Shown: piece by piece, positions 27,365 to 36,510 of the stretch | Layout of the letters: each line of letters begins with the position of its first letter | How positions within the stretch are numbered: the first letter of the stretch is position 1 | From: Rhizobium jaguaris | Lineage (GTDB): Bacteria > Pseudomonadota > Alphaproteobacteria > Rhizobiales > Rhizobiaceae | DNA: 64,000 nucleotides | NCBI RefSeq assembly: GCF_003627755.1 | Contig: NZ_CP032694.1 | Span: 4,460,501 to 4,524,500, forward strand | Direction of reading: 5' to 3' | Notes under the pieces: generated by a model | Told to the model about the DNA's origin: nothing | Databases searched by the model: none | What the model saw: only the letters and a program-made list of their open reading frames with translations | Translations under genes and position numbers: made by a program

Positions 27365-27466
27365 CGTATGGCTCGGTGTTAGAAGGATCTAAGGCAGATC
27401 CCATACAGGCGTTTTTTGGGATGTGGCAGTAATTCCTAACAGCCCTGTTTCACACTTGGGGACCCT

Positions 27467-27905
27467 ATGCAGGAAAGTATCCATCGACCGGCGACCGTCT
27501 CGTTCGTCTGCCCTGTCTGCAAAGGTGGGAACGTTTGGGACGTAACCGTTGCACCTTACAAGCTAACGGTAGATGACCCTCGGCAGGCGATCGGGATTTC
27601 CGAAACCGATGCCCCCTGCCCAGACTGCCGAGGAACAATCTACACGATAGTCGTTGAGAACCACGGTGGCGTGGTAAAAACATTTATTAGAGATAACCCC
27701 AATATCAAAGTGAGGTTGGAGAGTTACGAAATTACAAGGTACGAAGACTTTCTGCATAACTACTATCCAACTGATCCTCTCACGACATTCGATAATGCCA
27801 AATTGGAATTGGCAGCCCTGATTATGCGAGTCCCCGAATCCGTACGAGATAGCGTCACATTTTCGCGCATGGCATTTCTCCAATGGATGGGCATGATGGA
27901 GGCGT
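27467..27905 (+). pseudogene. Zinc-ribbon/HEPN protein, 5' part (split by IS3 element)
   Basis: The first 146 codons plus one base of a 292-codon gene. Two CxxC pairs (Cys15/Cys18 and Cys51/Cys54, CPVC and CPDC) form a zinc ribbon. The gene is cut at 27905 by an IS; the local frame then runs into IS sequence and stops after four foreign codons. The 3' part is at 29182-29621. With the IS and one GCGT copy removed, the frame reads MEAYLADRLLG without a break. Confidence 0.85.
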
Positions 27906-27969
27906 TGACCTTGCCCCGTTGAAATAATCCATTTTGAAGTAAGCTCTGGCCCATTGAGAGGACCAGGGA

Positions 27970-28236
27970 ATGAAACGCAACCGTTTTACTGACGAACAGA
28001 TTATCGGCATTCTGAAGGAGCACGAGGCGGGCACGCCAGTATCGGAGCTTTGCCGCAAGCACGGCGTCAGCGATGCCAGCATCTATAAATGGAAGGCCAG
28101 ATTCGGCGGGATGGAGGTGTCTGAGGCCAAGCGGCTGAAGACGCTGGAGGACGAGAACACGAAGCTGAAGCGGCTTCTGGCGGACGCGATGCTCGACAAT
28201 GCCGCGTTGAAAGACCTTTTGGGAAAGAAGTGGTGA
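27970..28236 (+). CDS. IS3-family transposase OrfA
   Basis: 88 aa. A helix-turn-helix ([40 protein letters not shown]) is followed by a leucine-zipper-like helix ([20 protein letters not shown]). It binds the IS ends and supplies the N-terminus of the OrfAB transposase made by -1 frameshifting in the 7-bp overlap with orfB. Confidence 0.92.
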   Translation: MKRNRFTDEQIIGILKEHEAGTPVSELCRKHGVSDASIYKWKARFGGMEVSEAKRLKTLEDENTKLKRLLADAMLDNAALKDLLGKKW

Positions 28237-29159
28237 CGCCCGCAGCAAAGCGGAACGCTGTCGCGCATCTGATGGATCACCATCGGATGAGTGAACGGCG
28301 GGCGTGTAAAGCCATCGGCGTTTGCCGGATGACAGTTCGTTACGAAAGCAGCCGCATCGACGACCAGGGCCTTCGCGAGCGGATGAAGGCGTTGGCGCAT
28401 GAACGCCGCCGCTTCGGCTATCGACGCATTCATGTGCTGCTCAGACGCGAGGGGCACCTTGTGAACCACAAGAAGCTCTTCCGGCTCTATCGGGAGGAGA
28501 AGTTGACCGTGCGCAAGCGTGGTGGCCGCAAGCGAGCGATCGGCACACGAGCACCGATGCTGATACCAGTAACCGCCAATGAACGTTGGTCGCTGGACTT
28601 CGTGTCGGATCAACTCACCGATGGTCGCAGGTTCCGGGTTCTGACGGTCGTCGATGATTGCACCAGAGAATGCCTGGGTCTCATCGCCGATACATCGCTT
28701 TCCGGCCTGCGTGTTGCTCGTGAGCTGGACCGGATCATCGAGGGGCGTGGCAAGCCGAAGATGATCGTCAGTGATAACGGCAGCGAGTTCACAAGCAATG
28801 CGATCCTGCAATGGACGGACAAGACGAAGATAGATTGGCACTATATCGCGCCAGGCAAGCCGATCCAGAACGCCTTCATCGAAAGCTTCAATGGACGGCT
28901 GCGAGACGAGTTCCTGAACGAAACACTGTTCTCGTCACTGACCCATGCTCGTTCAGCGCTTTCAAACTGGCGCAGCGATTATAACGATAACCGCCCGCAC
29001 TCTGGACTCGGCTGGAGGACACCTGCCGAGTTCGCTCAGACCATCAACCCGCGACGTGATGCGGTGCTGCGCAGCCGAAATGGCTCCGCACCGCAACCCG
29101 CCGCTACCGCCCCGAATACAGCAACCCAAAACCACTGGAGCGAACTCAAAACTGGATAA
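28230..29159 (+). CDS. IS3-family transposase OrfB (DDE integrase domain)
   Basis: 309 aa. HTH_21 segment ([16 protein letters not shown]), then the rve integrase core with [10 protein letters not shown] (Asp), [10 protein letters not shown] (Asp) and [18 protein letters not shown] (Glu). All three catalytic residues are present. It is likely translated as an OrfAB fusion; a GTG at 28230 could also start it. Confidence 0.92.
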   Translation: MVTPAAKRNAVAHLMDHHRMSERRACKAIGVCRMTVRYESSRIDDQGLRERMKALAHERRRFGYRRIHVLLRREGHLVNHKKLFRLYREEKLTVRKRGGRKRAIGTRAPMLIPVTANERWSLDFVSDQLTDGRRFRVLTVVDDCTRECLGLIADTSLSGLRVARELDRIIEGRGKPKMIVSDNGSEFTSNAILQWTDKTKIDWHYIAPGKPIQNAFIESFNGRLRDEFLNETLFSSLTHARSALSNWRSDYNDNRPHSGLGWRTPAEFAQTINPRRDAVLRSRNGSAPQPAATAPNTATQNHWSELKTG

Positions 29160-29181
29160 AACTTGGGGGCAAGGTCAGCGT

Positions 29182-29621
29182 ATCTAGCTGACCGGCTGCT
29201 TGGGATAGTGTTGGATGACCCAAAAATCATGCTTGCTCTGATTGGCAAAGCCGGTCTTGTGGAGAAATTCAGTCTTTTCCAAATAGCCAAAGACCCTGAT
29301 CTAGTGAAAAATACGGTCAAAGCACACCTCCAACATGTGACGTATCACGATGTCGAAAAGGTCGAAAAGCTTTATGGGGCAGCGTTTAAGTCCGGTTTAT
29401 ACGACGAGGACACTCGCGCATATTTTCTTGAGAAAGCTGAAATCCGCCATCATTTTGTACATCGCAATGGTCGAGACAAAGAGGGGAATTTTGTACCCAT
29501 CTCCATTACCGAGGTAATCGCCTTCGGGCAAATGGTGGTTCAGTTGATCGAAGTGTGCGAAGAAAAGTATCGGAAATACAGGGAAGATCGTTATCCAAGC
29601 GGACTGATGCCTGTTGAGTAA
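29182..29621 (+). pseudogene. Zinc-ribbon/HEPN protein, 3' part
   Basis: Continues the gene that begins at 27467. In the reconstructed 292-residue protein the HEPN ribonuclease motif R-x4-H is Arg235 to His240 (RHHFVHRNG), in a C-terminal helical domain. It is therefore like zinc-ribbon/HEPN proteins of the RiboL-PSP-HEPN kind, predicted RNA-cleaving defence or stress effectors. In its present state the catalytic part has no start or ribosome site of its own and is probably silent. Confidence 0.8.
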
Positions 29622-29641
29622 GATGCTAATCTGCACGCAAG

Positions 29642-29845
29642 TCAGACGAAATTCCCACGCCCGGAATTATTGGATAAAAGGCAATAAAAAAGCAGCGCTC
29701 CCCAACCAATGATCGTAAAGCCGAATATCAGATTGAGGAAGAATATTCCGAATTTATTCGGAAGGCTTCGGCAGCACGAAACAATAAATGGCAGGAAATA
29801 GGCGGCAATTGCAACAACAACTATTCCACCGAAACTAAGAGGCAT
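29642..29845 (-). CDS. Superinfection immunity family small membrane protein
   Basis: 67 aa, two transmembrane helices. The pattern AAYFLPFIV...PNKFGIFFLNLIFGFTIIGWGALLFYCLL matches the superinfection immunity protein family (PF14373, T4 Imm-like), membrane proteins that block injection of incoming phage DNA in T4. It starts inside the last 11 bp of the upstream gene, so the two form a coupled operon. In bacterial chromosomes the family's role is less certain. Confidence 0.72.
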   Translation of the reverse strand: MPLSFGGIVVVAIAAYFLPFIVSCCRSLPNKFGIFFLNLIFGFTIIGWGALLFYCLLSNNSGRGNFV

Positions 29846-30404
29846 GGAGGGACTCCCTAACGTCCTTCGAAATTTCCTTAAAGAGACGGGAAATTCTTGG
29901 AGACTCTCCGTTATAGAGAGTGCCCAATAGCTCTTTTTCCATCATTACTTCAGCAGAAGTGAGATGGTTTTTGATTAGTATCTCGCTGGCCTGTGAAATC
30001 GGAAGCTTTCCAATTGTTGTTCTCCCATCCAAAATTTTCGCTGCCACGTTAAGTTCATAATAAACATTCTGGTTTGTGAACAGTATAAAATTGTCTTTCC
30101 TAGTTTTTATGAGTATTTCAGGAACCTCATCGGCAGCAAATTCGTATTTAGCCCGAGACATAATGAAACTCAACGTAGAAACGTCAATTTCTTGAGACGA
30201 TCCCTTTGAAAAAATCATCGGATGGTATCGTTTTTTCTTGAAAATGAGAACAAGAATACCTCCGATGAAGCCGGTAAATACAGTTAATATAACAAATCGC
30301 ATAAAACCGAAATATTTCTCCGAGAGAGTGTCGGCGTACTGGCCGGTCAATACACGTTTCTTCGTTTCAGTCGATATCAAACGTTTGGCGTGGCGAAATT
30401 CCAT
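29835..30404 (-). CDS. Membrane-anchored protein of unknown function
   Basis: 189 aa. One strong transmembrane helix near residues 34-54 (FMRFVILTVFTGFIGGILVLI) is followed by a basic stretch and a soluble C-terminal domain of about 130 aa with no family I recognise. It is translationally coupled to the superinfection-immunity-like gene. Low GC content sets it apart from the chromosome. It may be the partner of the small membrane protein. Confidence 0.68.
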   Translation of the reverse strand: MEFRHAKRLISTETKKRVLTGQYADTLSEKYFGFMRFVILTVFTGFIGGILVLIFKKKRYHPMIFSKGSSQEIDVSTLSFIMSRAKYEFAADEVPEILIKTRKDNFILFTNQNVYYELNVAAKILDGRTTIGKLPISQASEILIKNHLTSAEVMMEKELLGTLYNGESPRISRLFKEISKDVRESLHAS

Positions 30405-30579
30405 AATCGCAATCCATTAAGAGGCGTTTGTGGGACAGTTTTACGGGCCGTTTTGCAATTTGACTCGAAGCGGTTTTCGATTGTGTCGCCACGAACTGCC
30501 ATCAAACAAATCACAACTTTTATAATAGGAGAGTGTGGGACCGTAGATTTGTCAATCTCTAATTTCGTCTCATCCTGGG

Positions 30580-30849
30580 ATGGATGCAAAGGAAATCTTT
30601 GGCTGGAATCTGCGTAAAGCGAGAATTGCTAAGGGCCTTACACAAGAGGCTTTAGCGCTGGAAGCTGATGTTGATCGGGCCTATCTCGGGCGAATAGAGC
30701 GGGGAAAGGAGAACGTCACGATTAACGTCATCGAGATGCTCAGTAGAAAGCTCGACGCTCCGCTGGACAAGCTTTTTCAGGTTCCACCAAAAGATGAGCC
30801 AAAGCCGTTGCCCTTAAAAGCTGGGAGACGGCCAGGGAAGCGTGTCTGA
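30580..30849 (+). CDS. XRE-family transcriptional regulator
   Basis: 89 aa. A single Cro/C1 helix-turn-helix at residues 5-60: NLRKARIAKGLTQEALALEA then DRAYLGRIERGKENVT, followed by a basic tail (KAGRRPGKR). It is the size of a phage or element repressor or restriction controller. It is divergent from the membrane operon (175-bp gap) and converges on the ATPase pseudogene, so it may control the element's maintenance genes. Confidence 0.87.
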   Translation: MDAKEIFGWNLRKARIAKGLTQEALALEADVDRAYLGRIERGKENVTINVIEMLSRKLDAPLDKLFQVPPKDEPKPLPLKAGRRPGKRV

Positions 30850-30906
30850 AGCTTTATGGTGGTGGTCAAAGGAAGCGTGAGAAAGTCATCAAGGCGGAAT
30901 TGGGTA

Positions 30907-32614
30907 CTACTCGGCAAAATAGGACTTAAAGCTGTTTAGAAGGTCCCTGATATCAGGATGGATTTGCGACAATTCGAGTTCATCAACAACCCTCGAAGGC
31001 GTCAATGAAACTCCAAACTTGTCCTGAATGTCTTTTGCAATCAATGAAAATGCCGCTTTGCCTGGTACTTTCGCACGACGGAAGGTTTCCGTATTCCAAG
31101 CTTGAGAGAAGCGATCAGCCTCGTTCGCAGAGAGAGTTGTGACATCCTGTTTTGGATTTCTGCCAAGCTCATACTCGATATATTTCCCCACAATCCTACT
31201 GAAAACCGGATCTTTGAAACCACTGATCGTATCAGAGAAGATCTTGAGAATCTCATTCTCCCAGTCGGCTGCCAGGGTCTTTTTGGAATGCTTTTTGACT
31301 ACCTTTATGATTGCTTCTGGAACGAGAAGAATATTTTCGATTTCCTTCACAGGCAGGACGTGGCAAAGGACGTCGCTATCTTTCATCATCGAGACGAAAT
31401 CGGCTACGTCGGCATCGCACCGATAATCTCGGTCGAACAGCGAAGCAACTTTGACGTCGAATTCAAAAAATTGATTGAAAACCCAAGCAGACGTTGAGAC
31501 TCTTGACCAGTTGGAAAACCCATCGGTCTTCATAAGGGTCACAGAGGCGTCCGAAAGATAGTCTTCACCGCTAACAAGCCGTCCCAATTTGGCAAGTAAA
31601 CGATTATCATGGCCCTCGAAATAGAGTACCTTTTTGGTCCTTGCTAGGCGAGCAAATTGAGCGTTCTCCGAACTGCCGATTGCATCGTAGACTGCCGAAA
31701 AGTCACCTTCCGTTCGAATTCTTTTGGCGGAACGTGCGCCTGGACGAAGAATCAGAACATCTCCCGGATCTACTTTATTAATGATTTCAGTAGAATGCGT
31801 TGCGATGAAATATTGGCCAACTCGGCGTGAAACTACATCCAGAAGACGGTGCTGTAGGTCTGGATGAAGATATATATCCGGTTCATCTAAAACGAGGACG
31901 GACCCCTTATTCGCTTTCAGCAGATGCGTCATTGTTTGCATCCAAACTTGAAAACCGAAGCCGGCCCATTGCACTTCACGAACATGCGGCCCGTCTCTAA
32001 AATACATTCTAACGACCGGTTTCGTGTCGGTTTGTTGAGTTTCCGGGAATCGTAATTTTAAGCCGGGCCAGCCGAACTCCACCAATTCCGCAAACTCTTC
32101 GAATTCTTTTGACGTGCGATTTAGCCAGAAGTTTCGAAAGTTCCGGCTGGCAAGCCTGCTATACCTATTCCTCTCGACCGTTTCGGGGTTAACCAGTTCT
32201 TCGTTCTGTTCTAGAGGGCTCAGGGTTGGAACGACGACAATATCGAGGGGGAAATGCTTCCTGAGAAAACTGGCCTTCGTCTGAGCTCTTGCTTCGGTCA
32301 CCAAGTAGCACTCTAGGTCACCGTTCGCCGGTATCTTCATTTTGAAGGCAGAGCCATTATCGGCTCGAATTACAATTCTTGCGTTTATCCCGTCCATAAA
32401 ATTATGCACACAGTACCGGAGATCGGTCTGAATTGCCGTTGGAGGCACAAAGTAAGTTGCGCAGACGCCGTCTTGGTCCTGTGACCTCAGTTCACCTTTA
32501 CGTCGGCTCGCAAACCTCAATGTTCGGCCCGACGAGAACGTTTCGCGTTTTGGCAGACACCGAAAAGTGTGAATAAGATTTGTAGTCAAAAAATTCTAAT
32601 GCCCTTATCAACAT
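30907..32614 (-). pseudogene. AAA ATPase with TOPRIM-like C-terminus (OLD/PARIS-like), P-loop deleted
   Basis: The gene starts at ATG 32614 with MLIRALEFFDYKSYSHFS and VLVGPN, the normal run-up to a Walker A motif. It then loses the NxGKST segment and changes frame at about 32520; the old frame stops within 10 codons. The remaining 550 codons are open: Walker B VLVLDEPDIYLHP, H-loop FIATHSTEI, then VLYFEGHDNRLL and SLFDRDYR with KEIENILLVPE, a TOPRIM/DUF4435-like nuclease part. Relatives are OLD-type and AriA/AriB-like anti-phage ATPases. An open frame from TTG 32589 exists but gives a protein without a P-loop. Confidence 0.78.
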
Positions 32615-32882
32615 CGTAAGCCCGTCGATCTGCTTAGTTGAGTGATTAGGTGAATAGTGCAACTATTCATTTAATGATTTGTCTAGATTATGCGACGGGT
32701 CGGCAAGTTATCTCAAAACGCACAGCCTTATGACAGAGATCGATTCGACGTTTGTCGTTGTCACTTGAGAATTGGGTATACCTTTTGCGAACCGGGTTCG
32801 TGTTGGTTCGATAACTTTGATTTGACCATCTAAAAAGAACCGGATATAAGCGAACTAGTCAAAACGAACCGGGTGGCCAGAA
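32615..32882. other. Divergent promoter gap with GAACCGG repeats
   Basis: 268 AT-rich bases between the ATPase pseudogene and the serine recombinase. Three GAACCGG copies (see the separate entry) are the only structure seen besides promoter-like AT stretches. Confidence 0.4.
32789..32873 (+). repeat. Three GAACCGG repeats upstream of the serine recombinase
   Basis: GAACCGG starts at 32789 (inside the palindrome CGAACCGGGTTCG), 32837 and 32866. The last copy is 10 bp before the recombinase start. They could be the recombinase's own binding or operator sites, like subsites of a res region. Confidence 0.45.
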
Positions 32883-33497
32883 ATGACGTTCGTGCGTGCC
32901 TATCTCCGAGCCTCGACAAAAGACCAGGATGCAAACCGGGCAAAAGACGACCTGTTTCGATTTGCCGCCGAGCGAGGATTAAAGATCGCTGCTGCGTATT
33001 CCGAAAATGAGAGTGGTGCGTCGCTAAAGAGGCCGGAGCTTTTTCGATTGCTCAATGACTGCCAGCCGGGAGACATGCTTTTGGTAGAGCAGATTGATCG
33101 TTTGAGCCGGTTGAATGCCGAAGATTGGGAACGGCTGAAATCCCAAATCCAATCGAAGAAGGTCAAGGTCGTCGCCCTTGATCTTCCAACTTCATGGATA
33201 ATGGCGAACGGCAATGCAGACGATATTCAGTCTCGTATGATGGAGGCTATAAATGGGATGATGATTGATATGCTCGCTGCAATTGCACGCAAAGATTACG
33301 ATGATCGCAGAAGGCGGCAATCACAAGGAATTGCGAAAGCTAAGAGCGAAGGCAAATATAGAGGGAGACCGGAAGACAAGGAGCGGAATAAAGCAATCCG
33401 CAAAATGCTCGCATCCGGTCAAAGTTGGTCAGCGATAGTTGCGGCAACCGGGTGTTCGCGTTCAACGCTTTCGCGACTTACAAAGCAAGATGGGTAA
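32883..33497 (+). CDS. Serine recombinase (resolvase/invertase family)
   Basis: 204 aa. Catalytic Ser11 is in YLRASTKDQDANRAK; the supporting arginines are in EQIDRLSRL. A helix E and a C-terminal helix-turn-helix (GQSWSAIVAATGCSRSTLSRL) follow. It is the size of Pin/Tn3-resolvase-type enzymes that act on short sites to invert or resolve DNA. It is intact, unlike the element's integrase. It may resolve multimers or switch a promoter; its sites are probably the GAACCGG region just upstream. Confidence 0.9.
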   Translation: MTFVRAYLRASTKDQDANRAKDDLFRFAAERGLKIAAAYSENESGASLKRPELFRLLNDCQPGDMLLVEQIDRLSRLNAEDWERLKSQIQSKKVKVVALDLPTSWIMANGNADDIQSRMMEAINGMMIDMLAAIARKDYDDRRRRQSQGIAKAKSEGKYRGRPEDKERNKAIRKMLASGQSWSAIVAATGCSRSTLSRLTKQDG

Positions 33498-33498
33498 T

Positions 33499-33928
33499 CT
33501 ATTGGCACTTTGCCATGTATTTGTAAAACGGATATTTCTTCGCTGAAACAGTTGGGAAAAACTCGTCAACGCAATAGTTAGTATTGTTGTTCTTTAAGTT
33601 CGAGCTATATTTACCACAATAATCTATCGTTCTAGCAAATTCGAATTCAAAATAATCGATTTTTTTAAATGATACACTTTCAATTATTTTGCTGCCGCAC
33701 TTGTTAAGCACGCCAGAATCTAGAGCGCTGCGGAAATTATCGATTGTCTTCGGATTGACCAATATAATTCCATGCAAATGGGGTATCTGTGCATCCTGTA
33801 CAAATTTAGTTCTACGACTGCCCTCGACATCGTAGGAAACCCATGTCAATGGCTGCAGATGGACGTTTTTGAATGGCTTGTTTGGAATCAACGTTTTCAC
33901 GAGTTCCAAATAATATTGCAAATTCCGA
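33499..33928 (-). pseudogene. HUH-like replication protein, 3' part (split by IS21 element)
   Basis: This carries codons 77-218 of the reconstructed 218-aa protein. It has QIPHLHGIILV (His126-Leu-His128, the metal-binding HxH of HUH nucleases) and TIDYCGKYSSN (Tyr179 and Tyr183 around Lys182, a Y-x-x-K-Y active-site pattern). The 5' part lies beyond the IS at 36511-36737. GC content is far lower than the chromosome. Assignment to HUH replication proteins or relaxases rests on these two motifs only. Confidence 0.62.
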
Positions 33929-34087
33929 GGCAATCCGCCCCCTGATTCCGAAATGATGTCGCCCCCCAATTCCGAGAATTAGTCGCCCCCTTGTTCCGAG
34001 ATGATGCCGCCCCCTACGGAGGGATGTGGCAAGGGTGTTCTGCCGGTGTGAAGTTCCTTCCGTCAATGATGACAAGGAAGGAACGGG

Positions 34088-35638
34088 ATGCCTGCGGAGA
34101 GACTGGAGATGCGGCGTGTCCGCGAGATACTGAGATATCGGTCCGAGCAAGGGCTGGGCCACAAATCGATTGCGGTTCGGGTCGGAGCAGCAGCCTCGAC
34201 GGTGCGCGAGACGCTGCGACGGGCGGCGGCTGCGGGGCTTTCGTGGCCGTTGGATGATGACGTGAGTGATGCCGTCCTGGAGGCGGCGCTCTACCGTGCG
34301 GCTGGGACGAAGACGGGTCATCGTCGCGCACCGGAGCCTGACTGGGTGCAAGTCCATCGCGAGCTCAAGCGCAAGCACGTGACGCTGCAAATTCTCTGGG
34401 ACGAATACATAAGCCGTTATCCCGATGGTTACCGCTACAGCCGATATTGTGACCTCTATCGCGGCTGGGCGTTGAAGCTGCCGGTGACGATGCGGCAGGA
34501 TCATATGGCGGGCGACAAATTGTTCGTCGACTACGCCGGCGACACGGTCACTGTTGTCGTTGATCGGCTGTCGGGCAAAACACGGCAGGCCCATTTATTT
34601 GTCGCTGTCCTGGGGGCATCCAGTCTTTCGTTCGCGCAGGCGCGCTGGACCGAGACGCTTCCGGACTGGGTCGAATGCCATGTTCAGGCGCTGGAGTTCT
34701 TCGGCGGTGCGCCGGCGTTGCTGGTTCCCGACAATGCCAAGGTGGCGATCATCAAGGCGTGCCACTTCGATCCCCAGGTCAACCGGACGTATTGCGCGAT
34801 GGCAGCGCATTATGGCAGCGCCGTCCTGCCGACGAGGCCGAGACGCCCCCGCGACAAGGCGAAAGTCGAGGCTGCGGTTCGTATCGTCGAGCGTTGGCTG
34901 CTGGGCCGCCTCCGCCATCGCACCTTCTACAGTCTGGCCGAAGTCAATGCGGCGATTGCCGACTTGCTATATGATTTGAACGACAGGCGTGTCCTTCGCC
35001 GGGTTGGCGTCACGCGCCGCCAATTGTTCGAAGAGCTCGACCGGCCCGCTTTAAGGCCATTGCCCGTTGAACGCTATGTCTTTGCGGAATGGCGTATCCG
35101 GCGTGCTGGATTGGATTACCACGTCGAGATCGAGCGGCATTATTACTCCGTTCCCTATCGCTTTGCTCGCGAGCAAGTCGAGGCGCGCATCACCGCCAAT
35201 ACGATCGAGATATTCCACAAAGGCGAGCGAATAGCCGCTCATCGCCGCTCCAGCGGTAACGGCAAGCACACCACAATCCCCGATCACATGCCCTCGGCCC
35301 ACCGCCGCTTTGCCGACTGGACGATCGAACGCATTCAACGCGAGGCCTCTTCCATCGGGCCGGAGGTTGCATTGCTGTGTGAGAAGATCCTCGCCGACAG
35401 GCCGCACCCGGAGCAGGGCTTTCGAGCCTGCATGGGAATTATCCGCCTGAACAAAAGCTTTGGCCGCGACAGAGTGAACGCTGCTTGCAGCCGTGCGCTT
35501 GAGATCGGGGCCCGGACCTACGGTTCGGTGCGCTCCATCCTCGACAATCATCTCGATCGAGCCGCCTCCACCAATGGACCACCTTCGCATGAGCCTATCC
35601 AACACGAAAACATCCGTGGACCTCGCTATTACCACTAA
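34088..35638 (+). CDS. istA: IS21-family transposase IstA
   Basis: 516 aa. The N-terminal helix-turn-helix (GLGHKSIAVRVGAAASTVRE) is followed by the rve-type DDE core: DKLFVDYAGD (Asp), LVPDNAKVAI (Asp) and DKAKVEAAVRIVERWLLG (Glu). AAGGAACGGG precedes the ATG. It catalyses cut-and-paste of circularised IS21 together with IstB. Confidence 0.95.
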   Translation: MPAERLEMRRVREILRYRSEQGLGHKSIAVRVGAAASTVRETLRRAAAAGLSWPLDDDVSDAVLEAALYRAAGTKTGHRRAPEPDWVQVHRELKRKHVTLQILWDEYISRYPDGYRYSRYCDLYRGWALKLPVTMRQDHMAGDKLFVDYAGDTVTVVVDRLSGKTRQAHLFVAVLGASSLSFAQARWTETLPDWVECHVQALEFFGGAPALLVPDNAKVAIIKACHFDPQVNRTYCAMAAHYGSAVLPTRPRRPRDKAKVEAAVRIVERWLLGRLRHRTFYSLAEVNAAIADLLYDLNDRRVLRRVGVTRRQLFEELDRPALRPLPVERYVFAEWRIRRAGLDYHVEIERHYYSVPYRFAREQVEARITANTIEIFHKGERIAAHRRSSGNGKHTTIPDHMPSAHRRFADWTIERIQREASSIGPEVALLCEKILADRPHPEQGFRACMGIIRLNKSFGRDRVNAACSRALEIGARTYGSVRSILDNHLDRAASTNGPPSHEPIQHENIRGPRYYH

Positions 35639-35650
35639 GGAGAACAAAGA

Positions 35651-36388
35651 ATGCTTGCCCATCCAACACTCGACAAACTCAATTCCATGGGCCTGGCCGG
35701 CATGGCAAAGGCCTTCGGGGAGCTCGTCACCAACGGCGAAGCCGAACATCTCTCGCATGCCGAGTGGCTAGGACTGCTGCTCGAACGGGAGTGGAGTTCC
35801 CGCTACGATCGTAAGCTTGCCGCACGCCTCAGGTTTGCCAAGCTTCGCCACCAGGCCACCCCGGAAGATGTCGACTACCGCAGCGAGCGCGGCCTTGATC
35901 GCGCGCTCTTCATGAAGCTGCTCGGCGGCGACTGGATCAACGCTCATGACAATCTGGCCATTTGCGGACCCTCGGGTGTCGGAAAAAGCTGGTTAGCCTG
36001 CGCTCTCGGCCACAAGGCTTGCCGTGACGATCGTTCCGTTCTCTATCAGCGTGTCCCACGACTGTTTGCTCAGCTCGCACTTGCTCGCGGCGACGGCAGG
36101 TATGCTCGGCTGCAACGTACCCTGGGCCATGTTCAAGTCCTGATCCTCGACGACTGGGGTCTCGAACCGCTCAACGAACAGGCCCGGCACGACCTCCTCG
36201 AAATCCTGGAAGATCGCTACGGCCGCAGATCAACCATCATTACCAGCCAACTTCCGGTGTCGGCATGGCACGACGTCATAGGAAACCCGACTTATGCTGA
36301 TGCCATCCTGGATCGCCTCGTTCACAACGCCCATCGCATCGAATTGAGCGGCGATAGCCTACGCCGAAACCTGCCCCGAAAAGCTTGA
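35651..36388 (+). CDS. istB: IS21-family helper ATPase IstB
   Basis: 245 aa, DnaC/DnaA-like AAA+ ATPase. Walker A is CGPSGVGKSWLACALG (about 105-120) and Walker B is VLILDDWGLEPL; the IstB N-terminal helices (STMGLAGMAKAFGEL-like) are present. It remodels target DNA for IstA. The 12-bp gap and the same strand indicate one operon with istA. Confidence 0.95.
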   Translation: MLAHPTLDKLNSMGLAGMAKAFGELVTNGEAEHLSHAEWLGLLLEREWSSRYDRKLAARLRFAKLRHQATPEDVDYRSERGLDRALFMKLLGGDWINAHDNLAICGPSGVGKSWLACALGHKACRDDRSVLYQRVPRLFAQLALARGDGRYARLQRTLGHVQVLILDDWGLEPLNEQARHDLLEILEDRYGRRSTIITSQLPVSAWHDVIGNPTYADAILDRLVHNAHRIELSGDSLRRNLPRKA

Positions 36389-36510
36389 CACCCCGCCTAA
36401 ATGGACTGACAACAATCATCGCCTGCAGACCCCACTAAACAGGGGGCGAGATCATCCCGGAATCAAGGGGCGCAATCATCTCGGAACAAAGGGGCGGCTT
36501 CATCGGAATC

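Larger units (their letters stand above)
27081..27466. other. Left junction of the tRNA-Ser element
   Basis: This 386-bp gap holds the left copy of the tRNA-Ser 3' end (27269-27282) and, 60 bp further in, a pair of integrase arm-like repeats (27344-27364). To the left of the core is old chromosome or an earlier insert; to the right is the element. Confidence 0.6.
27906..29177 (+). mobile_element. IS3-family element, IS407 group, with 4-bp target duplication GCGT
   Basis: 1,272 bp. The ends are inverted: TGACCTTGCCCC on the left and the same, reversed, on the right, with weaker matching for about 40 bases. GCGT occurs at 27902-27905 and 29178-29181. A 4-bp duplication and the orfA/orfB layout fit the IS407 group. 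Confidence 0.93.
33934..36510 (+). mobile_element. IS21-family element with 5-bp target duplication GGCAA
   Basis: 2,577 bp with istA and istB. Both ends carry three or four 22-24 bp repeats of the form (T)TGTTCCGAGATGAT-N2-CGCCCC, inverted with respect to each other, as usual for IS21 transposase binding. GGCAA is found at 33929-33933 and 36511-36515; using these as the duplication restores the frame of the interrupted gene exactly. Confidence 0.92.

Noticed and set aside
33934..34020. Regularly spaced ~23-bp repeats that look CRISPR-like
   Set aside because: They are degenerate, few, and mirrored at the other end of the IS; they are IS21 terminal binding repeats. I saw no CRISPR array in the window.
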